The notes beneath the pieces were generated by a model. It ran no database searches and had not been told where the DNA came from. It worked only from the letters and a program-made list of their open reading frames with translations. This document shows positions 1 through 6,150 of a DNA stretch of 11,254 nucleotides, piece after piece (the first letter of the stretch is position 1; the number at the start of each line of letters is the position of its first letter). The DNA comes from RUG14186 sp964644555 (GTDB lineage: Bacteria > Bacillota > Clostridia > Eubacteriales > Anaerofustaceae), in contig CAZXWI010000049.1 in the NCBI GenBank assembly GCA_964644555.1, forward strand, positions 1 through 11,254, in the 5' to 3' direction. Made by a program: the position numbers and the translations under genes.

Positions 1-20
1 TATATATTAAATTTGATTTT

Positions 21-49
21 ATGATAATTTAATATTGGGGGATTGTCAA
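21..49 (-). promoter_or_regulatory. Strong sigma-A-type promoter firing off the left edge
   Basis: On the minus strand a perfect -35 box TTGACA (44-49) is followed by a 17-nt spacer and TATCAT (21-26), one mismatch from the consensus -10. Transcription would start near position 14 and run leftwards out of the window, so the gene it serves is not visible. The -35 box is flanked by runs of four and five C residues on the minus strand, which is unusual in such AT-rich DNA and could be part of a binding site. The rest of 1-202 is AT-rich and holds no gene or clear terminator that I can support. Confidence 0.65.
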
Positions 50-202
50 GGGGTTTGATTTAATTTATCGAATTTTTACAAAAATATTCATTTTGCGTGC
101 ATATTTAGTATAAATATGGTGTTATCAACCCATATATTAAATTATAAGTCTACAAAATTCACCCTGCCGGGCATTTTTAAGTGTTTACATAATACATAAA
201 TA

Positions 203-739
203 TTATCTGTAATACTTATTCCACACTTTCAACACGGCAGTTTGCGTTTTGCCATCGGCAATTTCACCGCACATTATCATATCTACCAATTCTTTTATAT
301 TGATTTTTTCAATTTGGATAAACTCGTCCTCATCGGGGTGAGTTTCTTTGTAGGTAAGTTTTCTTGCCACATACATATGTATTACTTCATCGGATATTGC
401 CACCGACGGATAGTATTCGCCCAAGTATTCCCACTGGGAGGCTGAGATTCCGGTTTCCTCCGAAAGTTCTCTTTTGGCACATAATAATGCATCTTCGTCT
501 TTTTCTTTTTTACCTGCGGGGATTTCGGTTATTATTTTGTTATAGGGGTAACGAAATTGCTTTTCAATTACGACATTGTCGTTTTCGTCCAATGCCACAA
601 TGCATACTGCACCACCATGGCGGATAATCTCGCGAAAAGCCTCTTTCCCATTTTGGAGTAGCACCTTATCATGGAATAAGCGGATTATCTTTCCGCTAAA
701 TATACTCTTTGATTCTATTTTCTTTTCGCTAAGTTCCAT
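203..739 (-). CDS. Nudix hydrolase, ADP-ribose pyrophosphatase-like
   Basis: A 178-residue cytoplasmic Nudix hydrolase, which would cleave a nucleoside diphosphate linked to another group, most likely ADP-ribose, in a metal-dependent reaction. The complete Nudix box is visible at residues 76-98: G76, E82, then R90-E91-L92, E94-E95, G97 and I98, exactly the GX5EX7REUXEEXGU pattern. The preceding EIPAG (72-76), the RYPY strand near 63-66 and a PSVAISDE segment after the box resemble the ADP-ribose pyrophosphatase (NudF) branch rather than MutT. The ATG overlaps the stop codon of the upstream PIN-TRAM gene in a TAATG arrangement, with a GGAG about 9 nt upstream, so it is probably translationally coupled. 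No good terminator follows the stop. The family is clear; the substrate is inferred from general resemblance only. Confidence 0.9.
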   Translation of the reverse strand: MELSEKKIESKSIFSGKIIRLFHDKVLLQNGKEAFREIIRHGGAVCIVALDENDNVVIEKQFRYPYNKIITEIPAGKKEKDEDALLCAKRELSEETGISASQWEYLGEYYPSVAISDEVIHMYVARKLTYKETHPDEDEFIQIEKINIKELVDMIMCGEIADGKTQTAVLKVWNKYYR

Positions 740-1869
740 TACTGCATCTCCGGTTTAACAAAAATCATTCTGCCTGCCGATGTTTGCAATACGCTGGTAA
801 CCGTTGCGGCAATGGTTTTGCCTATAAGCGATTTACCGCCCTCCACGACTATCATCGTGCCATCGTCAAGATATGCCACACCTTGGTTATTTTCTTTACC
901 CTCTTTAAGCACATGTATGGTTATGACTTCGCCGGGAAGCACCACGGTTTTTACGGTGTTTGATAAATCGTTCGTATTCAACACCTTAACTCCATGAATC
1001 TCGGCAACTTTATTTAAATTGTAGTCGTTTGTAATGACTTTGGCTTTCATGTCTTTTGCCAATTTGATAAGTTTTGCATCGACTTCGGGGATATCGGGGT
1101 AATCTTTGTCGGTCAAAATGACTTCCATATTTAACTCTTTTTGCATTTTGTTGACCAAATCAAGCCCCCTGCGACCTCGGTTTCGTTTTGCCGCATCTGA
1201 TGAATCGGAAACAAATTGCAATTCTTCTACAACGAACGCAGGAATTATTATCGGTCCGTCAATAAAGCCTGTGGTTAAAATGTCGTATATTCTTCCGTCA
1301 ATAATAACGCTCGTATCCAAAATTTTAGGAATGACACTGCTTTTCTTTCGGGAGAGCTTTGAAGTTTTACTGTCTTCCTTTTCGTTTTTTAACTTATTTA
1401 TGGAAAATTTAAGGAATGTTTCCACATCGGAGCCGAGATTATTGCACACGAGCATTGACATATATATAAGCGCACTATACAAAAGTATGACGATTACAGT
1501 TTTTACGGTATCGTTAAAACTGAGTTTATATATGGGGGTAGCAAGAAGCGAAGCAAATATCAAAGCCACAATAAGCGCAAGCATTCTGGTGAGGGCTTCC
1601 GCAAACGACATCTTTCTGAATTCTTTGATAAGATCAAGTGATACATTTTCAAAGATTTTTCCGAGTTCGGGAATAATAAAAATAAAAATAATACCAAATA
1701 ATAAACCGCATATAATGCATGTAACCGCACTCGCAAAACCTTCCGAAACAGCAACAGGCCACATATTTTTTACAATTCCAAGTTCATAAGCATAAGAACC
1801 GACTTGAAATCCCAAAACAAAGCCCAGCATAAAATAAAGATGTTTTAAAAAGTTTTTTGCATTTCTCAA
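739..1869 (-). CDS. YacL-like membrane-anchored PIN-TRAM domain protein
   Basis: A 376-residue protein with four predicted membrane segments (about 11-30, 43-68, 93-113, 120-141), then a PIN nuclease domain (about 180-300) and a C-terminal TRAM domain (about 305-374). PIN acidic residues are visible: D185 in LDTSVIIDGRI, E215/E216, D264 and D282 in ITNDYN. This order matches Bacillus YacL and its relatives, widespread in Gram-positives, whose substrate is not settled; RNA is expected from the PIN fold and the TRAM domain. The start is TTG, chosen because AAAGGAGG at 1877-1884 lies 7 nt upstream, and the only nearby ATG (1860-1862) is out of frame. It has its own extended -10 promoter and overlaps the Nudix gene by one base. 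In Bacillus yacL has different neighbours, so this pairing is local. Confidence 0.9.
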   Translation of the reverse strand: MRNAKNFLKHLYFMLGFVLGFQVGSYAYELGIVKNMWPVAVSEGFASAVTCIICGLLFGIIFIFIIPELGKIFENVSLDLIKEFRKMSFAEALTRMLALIVALIFASLLATPIYKLSFNDTVKTVIVILLYSALIYMSMLVCNNLGSDVETFLKFSINKLKNEKEDSKTSKLSRKKSSVIPKILDTSVIIDGRIYDILTTGFIDGPIIIPAFVVEELQFVSDSSDAAKRNRGRRGLDLVNKMQKELNMEVILTDKDYPDIPEVDAKLIKLAKDMKAKVITNDYNLNKVAEIHGVKVLNTNDLSNTVKTVVLPGEVITIHVLKEGKENNQGVAYLDDGTMIVVEGGKSLIGKTIAATVTSVLQTSAGRMIFVKPEMQ

Positions 1870-1876
1870 AGTGTAT

Positions 1877-1884
1877 CCTCCTTT
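1877..1884 (-). promoter_or_regulatory. Ribosome binding site fixing the TTG start of the PIN-TRAM gene
   Basis: AAAGGAGG on the minus strand is a near-perfect anti-16S match, placed 7 nt before TTG at 1867-1869. It decides in favour of this non-ATG start. Confidence 0.85.
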
Positions 1885-1901
1885 CTTTGTGTATGGTTTT
1901 C

Positions 1902-1910
1902 ATTATAACA
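1902..1910 (-). promoter_or_regulatory. Extended -10 promoter of the PIN-TRAM/Nudix unit
   Basis: The minus strand reads TGT followed by a perfect TATAAT (1902-1907), the extended -10 pattern TGN-TATAAT. No good -35 box lies 16-18 nt upstream, as is usual for this promoter type. The predicted start near 1895 gives a leader of about 25 nt that contains the ribosome binding site. The element directly abuts the hairpin that ends the tsaD operon. Confidence 0.6.
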
Positions 1911-1935
1911 CAAAACGGCACCGTAGATGCCGTTT
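1902..1935 (-). terminator. Rho-independent terminator after tsaD
   Basis: An 8-bp perfect stem (1913-1920 with 1928-1935, AAACGGCA/TGCCGTTT, 7-nt loop) lies 22 nt after the tsaD stop. On the minus strand it is followed by TTTTGTGTTATAAT. The U-tract is interrupted and has merged with the -10 box of the next gene, so some read-through is possible. Confidence 0.6.
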
Positions 1936-1957
1936 GATATATTAATTAACTATTAAA

Positions 1958-2959
1958 CTACAAATTCAAAGACGCTGATGCATTGAGATCAAGCCCCGAA
2001 AATTCACCTTTTAAATATTTGTAATAAGCGCATTTTGCCACCATTGCCGCATTGTCGGAGCAATATTCTTTGTCGGGAACAAAGAACTCAAAACCGTTTT
2101 CTTCGCACTTTCTTTTAAGTTCTCTTCTTAAACGGCTGTTGCAAGCGACTCCGCCGACTGCGGTAATCGTGGTAATATTATGTTCTTTGGCAGCTCGCAA
2201 AGTTTTTTCGGTGAGTATCTCAACTACACATTTTCTGAAAGATGCACAAAGATCTGCCTTGTTTATAGGGGTATCCTTCATTTTCGATATGTTGATATAG
2301 TTTAGTACCGCACTTTTGAGTCCGCTGAAGCTGAAATCGTAGTTATCCTCTTTGAGCATTGCCAAGGGAAATTCAATGGCATCATCCGATCCCGATTCCG
2401 CAAGTTCGTCAAGCTTAGCTCCTCCCGGATAGTCAAGCCCCATGACTCTGGCGACTTTATCGAAAGCCTCCCCTGCCGCATCATCACGAGTAGAGCCTAA
2501 AACTTCGAATTCGGTATAATCATTGACCTTTACTATCATAGTATGTCCGCCGGACACCACGAGAGTAATAAAAGGAGGCTTTGCTCCGCATAAAAATGAT
2601 GCACTTATATGCGACTGCATATGATTGACACCCATGAACTTACAACCCAAGCTGTAAGAAAGAGCCTTTGCGTACGATACTCCCACCAAAAGCGCTCCGA
2701 TAAGCCCAGGCCCGCAGGTTACGGCTACGCAGTCAATGTCGGAAAATGATAAACCCGATTCTTTCATTGCTTCGTCAACCACCGAAGAAATATTTAAAAG
2801 ATGGTTTCTGGAAGCGATTTCGGGAACAACGCCACCGTATATTTTATGTATATCGATTTGGGTCGATATAATATTTGATTTTATTTCTCCGCTAATCGAT
2901 ACTGCGGCGCTGGTTTCGTCGCAGGAGGATTCTATCGCCAGAATTTTTACACTTGACAA
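1958..2959 (-). CDS. tsaD: tRNA N6-adenosine threonylcarbamoyltransferase TsaD
   Basis: This 333-residue protein transfers the threonylcarbamoyl group from threonylcarbamoyl-AMP to A37 of ANN-decoding tRNAs, acting with TsaB and TsaE. Visible family marks are the ASKHA N-terminus LAIESSCDET (7-16), the metal-binding histidines H113 and H117 in VNHMQSH, VSGGHT (135-140), GEAFDK (163-168), YPGG (177-180), GGVACN (269-274) and SDNAAM (301-306, metal ligand D302). The length is normal. The start is TTG at 2957-2959: GAGGT at 2968-2972 sits 8 nt upstream inside the end of the preceding gene, and the protein begins directly before the conserved nucleotide-binding strand, so nothing is missing. It is the last gene of the operon and is followed by a hairpin terminator. 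Confidence 0.98.
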   Translation of the reverse strand: MSSVKILAIESSCDETSAAVSISGEIKSNIISTQIDIHKIYGGVVPEIASRNHLLNISSVVDEAMKESGLSFSDIDCVAVTCGPGLIGALLVGVSYAKALSYSLGCKFMGVNHMQSHISASFLCGAKPPFITLVVSGGHTMIVKVNDYTEFEVLGSTRDDAAGEAFDKVARVMGLDYPGGAKLDELAESGSDDAIEFPLAMLKEDNYDFSFSGLKSAVLNYINISKMKDTPINKADLCASFRKCVVEILTEKTLRAAKEHNITTITAVGGVACNSRLRRELKRKCEENGFEFFVPDKEYCSDNAAMVAKCAYYKYLKGEFSGLDLNASASLNL

Positions 2960-2960
2960 T

Positions 2961-3641
2961 TTATTTTACCTCATTAACCTTTTTTAATTTTATTTTGCTC
3001 AATGTAAATACCATAATACATAAAGCCAAAAGTATTACAGCCAAATTAATGCAGAAGTTCAAAAAGAAAGCTTCCATATAAATATTAACCATCAGGCTGG
3101 TTCTCAAACTGAACATCCAGTTGCCTTGGGGAAAGAATATCTCATGGAATACCACGAACATTTCATCAAAGAACGAAACGAATACAATCGGGATTATCAA
3201 TGCACCCACCGAAGAATATTTCAATGATTTCAAAATCGTTTTGTTTGACTTACGCACTCCGAAATACCCCGAACCCATAAGTAATGCTATACATATATAA
3301 TATATGGGTAAAAATGTTAATAATAAATTCTTAACATCATTCATATGAGATTGTTCGTCTTCCTTAAATACCAGACCGATCTCACCGTCGATTTTGGTAT
3401 ATACCACCAAATCATCACGCCTGCCAAGCAAGAATTCACGAACATCGTTATTGACGCTCATCAAATCATCGAGTTCAATGCCCGTATTTTTCACAACATC
3501 GTATTTGATAAATTGGTTCTCAAAATAGTTATCGCTGTTTAACAAAATAAGTATTCCGCTCAAAACCCCAACGATAAATATAACTATCGACAAAATAACA
3601 GTTAATACAACTACTGAAAATTTATTCTTGGTCTTATTCAT
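2961..3641 (-). CDS. DUF1461-like (TIGR01906-type) integral membrane protein in the t6A operon
   Basis: A 226-residue protein with four predicted membrane helices (about 10-35, 107-128, 145-166, 193-214). Between helices 1 and 2 is a roughly 70-residue, probably extracytoplasmic segment with NSDNYFENQFIKYDV (35-49), a LLGRRDDL motif (71-78) and EDEQSHMNDVK (94-104). A FHEIFFPQGNWMF segment (165-177) follows helix 3. These marks and the overall length fit the DUF1461/TIGR01906 family of Gram-positive membrane proteins, whose function is unknown to me; the assignment is from remembered family patterns, not a search. Its ATG lies inside the end of rimI (8-nt overlap) behind AAGAAGG, and its last codons contain the tsaD ribosome binding site. 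It is therefore fully embedded between rimI and tsaD. Confidence 0.8.
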   Translation of the reverse strand: MNKTKNKFSVVVLTVILSIVIFIVGVLSGILILLNSDNYFENQFIKYDVVKNTGIELDDLMSVNNDVREFLLGRRDDLVVYTKIDGEIGLVFKEDEQSHMNDVKNLLLTFLPIYYICIALLMGSGYFGVRKSNKTILKSLKYSSVGALIIPIVFVSFFDEMFVVFHEIFFPQGNWMFSLRTSLMVNIYMEAFFLNFCINLAVILLALCIMVFTLSKIKLKKVNEVK

Positions 3642-4095
3642 TTGAATTACCTTCTTTCATATGAAGCCACATTATAAGGGCATCCTCGTTATTGTCGGTA
3701 TAATAATGTTTGCGCACTCCTACCGATTCAAAGCCGTTTTTTTCGTATAAAGAAACAGCCGCCTTATTCGATACTCTGACTTCCAACGTTATATCAAAAT
3801 AATTATTCTTATAAGCAGTTTTAAGTAAAGCATTTATCAATAGATTTCCTATGCCTAATCTGCGATGAAGTTCATCCACTGCGATTTTTGTGATATGTAT
3901 TTCGTCATACAAAAGCATAAACATGGCATATCCGCAAATGGTATCCCCATCCATTGCTACCACGGCAAATGAAGAATTACTCATTATCTCTTTTTTTATA
4001 AGTTCTTCGCTCCAAGAGGCCTTAAAACTTTTTTGTTCGAGTTTTGCAATATCACCTACATCATCAAGGGTTGCTTGCCTTATTTGTATCATCAT
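3634..4095 (-). CDS. rimI: RimI-type GNAT N-acetyltransferase
   Basis: A 153-residue single-domain acetyltransferase of the RimI group, which acetylates N-terminal residues; in E. coli the target is ribosomal protein S18. Visible marks are the N-terminal IRQATLDDVGDIAKLE, the acetyl-CoA loop RRLGIG (78-83), the LEVRVSN strand (104-110) followed by AAVSLYEKNGF (112-122), and the YYTDNNEDALIMW end. The start ATG overlaps the tsaB stop (ATGA, 4 nt). A second ATG follows at once, and no clear ribosome binding site is present, so translation probably depends on coupling to tsaB. The stop overlaps the DUF1461 start by 8 nt. Placement between tsaB and tsaD is common in Gram-positives. The substrate here is inferred. 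Confidence 0.92.
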   Translation of the reverse strand: MMIQIRQATLDDVGDIAKLEQKSFKASWSEELIKKEIMSNSSFAVVAMDGDTICGYAMFMLLYDEIHITKIAVDELHRRLGIGNLLINALLKTAYKNNYFDITLEVRVSNKAAVSLYEKNGFESVGVRKHYYTDNNEDALIMWLHMKEGNSNE

Positions 4096-4793
4096 ATTTT
4101 TGCTTTGTAGTTGACCTCTGCTTGTGATTTTCGAATGTAATTCGGCATAAAATCTTCATATGTAAAAAATATATTTTTTTGTGCCTTTTCCAAAGCAAGA
4201 GAAGCAACGGCGGAAGCTTTCGGGAGGATATCTTTATTCGGTGCAAAAACTATTTTATCCCCAAGAGAATCTTTAAGATACTCTCTGTGTGCAATGACAC
4301 CGTCACCGCAAAGCACATTTTTTTCTTCCGACGAATTTAAAACGCTTATAAAATCATCTATTTTAAGAACGCAATCAGCGCCCATTCTGTCAAACTTATC
4401 GTGATTTTTCCTGAAAACCGCTGTGTAGAAACTATCCTGCTGAGCATCGAAAATGGGAATTATTCGCTCATTTTCAAGGGCATATTGATTGTAGGCACAT
4501 GCTTCAAGCGACGAAACTCCGATAATTTTTTTATTTTGCGGCTGTGCAAAGCCTTTAATGCAGGCAGAAGCTATCCTAAGTCCTGTAAACGAGCCGGGTC
4601 CCATTCCGCAGGCGAAAGCATCGATATCGTTTATTGAAAGCCTTAGATTTTTGAGTAAATCGTCCACCAAAAACATAAGCTTTTCCGAATGTTTCAGCTT
4701 TAAATCCGTAAATATTTCACCGTAAAGTTTATTTTCGTCCATTACCGCAGCGCTTGCCGCAACCGTGGATGTATCAATCGCAAGAATCAGCAT
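4092..4793 (-). CDS. tsaB: tRNA threonylcarbamoyladenosine biosynthesis protein TsaB
   Basis: A 233-residue partner of TsaD. TsaB has an ASKHA fold but is not itself the transferase; it forms the TsaB-TsaD dimer to which TsaE binds. The N-terminus LAIDTST (4-10), the hallmark GPGSFTGLRI (65-74), the GVSSLEA strand (92-98), FDAQQD (115-120) in place of the usual FDARR-type segment, and the C-terminal PNYIRKSQAE (217-226) are all visible. The ATG has an excellent AAAGGAGG (4800-4807) 6 nt upstream, located inside tsaE; the two genes overlap by 20 nt. The stop overlaps rimI. Confidence is high on both motifs and context. Confidence 0.97.
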   Translation of the reverse strand: MLILAIDTSTVAASAAVMDENKLYGEIFTDLKLKHSEKLMFLVDDLLKNLRLSINDIDAFACGMGPGSFTGLRIASACIKGFAQPQNKKIIGVSSLEACAYNQYALENERIIPIFDAQQDSFYTAVFRKNHDKFDRMGADCVLKIDDFISVLNSSEEKNVLCGDGVIAHREYLKDSLGDKIVFAPNKDILPKASAVASLALEKAQKNIFFTYEDFMPNYIRKSQAEVNYKAKI

Positions 4794-5265
4794 GAAAAAC
4801 CTCCTTTAATTTATCAAGCCTTTCTCTATCGGGCATTTTAATAATAAATACCCGTGAATTCTCCTCATTGGAATGAGAAATATCTATATCGATTATATCG
4901 TTATGTATTAAACCTTTTGCGATTTCAGGCCATTCTATAACGCAAAATTCACCGTTTTCGATGCAGTCGAAAAAGCCCGTATATTCAAGTTCTTCGCTGT
5001 CACTTATGCGGTAAAGATCCATGTGATAAGCGCAGTCGTTTTCTTTTTTATATTCGTTGATTACGGCAAAGGTGGGGCTGCAAAAGCCTTCGGTATACCC
5101 TTTTGATGCAAAAATACTTCTGCTGATTGTCGTTTTGCCTGCCGCCAAATCACCTGTTAATAAAATGACATCTCCCCGTTTTATTACATTTGCCAAAGCG
5201 CATCCAAGAAGGTGAGTTTCATCTTCATTATGCGTTTCGCACCTAAACATAAATTCATCTTTCAT
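4774..5265 (-). CDS. tsaE: tRNA threonylcarbamoyladenosine biosynthesis ATPase TsaE
   Basis: A 163-residue P-loop ATPase that supports the TsaB-TsaD complex during t6A formation. The Walker A sequence is GDLAAGKTT (38-46, with K44 and T45), the SPTF motif is at 63-66, HMDLYR at 81-86 and EWPE at 111-114, all characteristic of the family. It opens the operon and overlaps tsaB by 20 nt. Start uncertainty: neither the ATG at 5265 nor the in-frame ATG at 5250 (M6) has a clear ribosome binding site. Family members usually begin only a few residues before the T-x-x-E-E-T-x-x-LG segment, which here is THNEDETHLLG, so the M6 start would give a normal length. The promoter upstream allows both. Confidence 0.96.
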   Translation of the reverse strand: MKDEFMFRCETHNEDETHLLGCALANVIKRGDVILLTGDLAAGKTTISRSIFASKGYTEGFCSPTFAVINEYKKENDCAYHMDLYRISDSEELEYTGFFDCIENGEFCVIEWPEIAKGLIHNDIIDIDISHSNEENSRVFIIKMPDRERLDKLKEVFHADSCD

Positions 5266-5314
5266 AATATTTTATATTACCATTTTCAAAGCTTTTTTCA
5301 TAGCAAATCGCAGA

Positions 5315-5344
5315 ATTATACATAATTTAGCCTTCATTTGCCAA
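5315..5344 (-). promoter_or_regulatory. Promoter of the tsaE-tsaB-rimI-DUF1461-tsaD operon
   Basis: On the minus strand TTGGCA (5339-5344, one mismatch) is followed by an 18-nt spacer and a perfect TATAAT (5315-5320). Transcription would start near 5308, about 43 nt before the tsaE ATG. It lies in the 107-nt divergent region shared with the TepA-like gene. No equally good plus-strand promoter was found there. Confidence 0.75.
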
Positions 5345-5372
5345 AACTGTTTTTAACAAAAGGAGAAAGCTA

Positions 5373-6080
5373 ATGGATTGTAATACAGAAAATAAAAGTG
5401 CGGATAAACTTAGTTCCGAATGTTTTACCTCTCTCGGGCAGATAAGCGATGTTTTATCAAAACGAAAGATATTGCCCATTAATATAATAGGGGAAATAGA
5501 GGGGCATGTGGAACTGGGAGAAGGAAGAAAATCTACCAAATACGAACATATCATACCGCTTATAATCGAAGCGGAACAAAACGATGATGTGGAGGGGGTG
5601 TTATTCACATTCAATACAATGGGCGGTGATGTAGAAGCGGGGCTTGCACTCAGCGAACTCATTGCGGGAATGAGTAAACCCTGCGTAACCCTCGTTCTGG
5701 GAGGAGGTCATAGCATAGGAGTTCCGCTGGCGGTGGCTGCCGATTACTCTTTTATATCGCCTACGGGCATGATGACCATACATCCAATACGCACCACAGG
5801 GCTTGTGGTGGGAGTGACACAAAGTTTTGATTATTTACAAAGAATGCAGGAAAGAATAGTAAATTTTGTAGTGAAGCATTCTTCGATTGACGCTCGTTCC
5901 CTAACCAAGCTTATGCTCAACACTAAAGAGCTTGCCAATGATGTGGGTTCAATACTAATCGGCAAGCAGGCAGTGGATGCGGGCATTATTGATGAAGTCG
6001 GCTCTATAGGAAGCGCCATAAAAAAGCTCAATGAACTCATAGCCGATAAAGAGAACTTTAACAAAGCGCAAAAGCAATAA
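5373..6080 (+). CDS. ClpP-like serine protease of the TepA (YmfB) type
   Basis: A 235-residue member of the ClpP/crotonase superfamily. In Bacillus the related TepA was linked to processing of secretory proteins or signal peptides. The catalytic serine is S114 in LGGGHSIGVPLA, the histidine is H137 in MMTIHPIR, and D190 in NDVGSIL is a plausible third residue, so the active site looks intact. NTMGGDVEAGLAL (81-93) forms the ClpP-like strand and oxyanion region; VDAGIIDEVG (201-210) is the usual end of the domain. There is no signal peptide or membrane helix, so it is probably cytoplasmic. AGGAG (5361-5365) sits 7 nt before the ATG. It is divergent from the t6A operon and lies 70 nt before the sugar transferase. 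The family call is firm; the substrate is unknown. Confidence 0.87.
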   Translation: MDCNTENKSADKLSSECFTSLGQISDVLSKRKILPINIIGEIEGHVELGEGRKSTKYEHIIPLIIEAEQNDDVEGVLFTFNTMGGDVEAGLALSELIAGMSKPCVTLVLGGGHSIGVPLAVAADYSFISPTGMMTIHPIRTTGLVVGVTQSFDYLQRMQERIVNFVVKHSSIDARSLTKLMLNTKELANDVGSILIGKQAVDAGIIDEVGSIGSAIKKLNELIADKENFNKAQKQ

Positions 6081-6084
6081 TTAT

Positions 6085-6112
6085 TTGAATCATTTGTTTT
6101 TTGTGTTATTAT
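6085..6112 (+). promoter_or_regulatory. Probable promoter of the sugar transferase gene
   Basis: TTGAAT (6085-6090) is followed by a 16-nt spacer and TATTAT (6107-6112), with TGT directly before the -10 as an extended -10 element. It starts 5 nt after the TepA-like stop codon and gives a leader of about 32 nt. No terminator is visible between the two genes, so co-transcription is also possible. Confidence 0.5.
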
Positions 6113-6150
6113 AAATATCCGAAATAAACTCATTTATAAAGGATACAAAA

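Noticed and set aside
2..143. Direct repeat ATATATTAAATT at 2-13 and 132-143
   Set aside because: It is low-complexity AT sequence and very likely a chance match in this composition.
150..180. CCCTGCCGGGCATTTTT near 162-178 as a terminator after the Nudix gene
   Set aside because: The longest stem with a possible loop is only 3 bp, and the T-run lies on the wrong strand for the Nudix gene.
1106..1789. A 227-codon plus-strand frame antisense to the PIN-TRAM gene
   Set aside because: The opposite strand encodes a complete, motif-rich PIN-TRAM protein with a promoter and ribosome binding site; the antisense frame has no recognisable family or start signal and is a codon-bias shadow.
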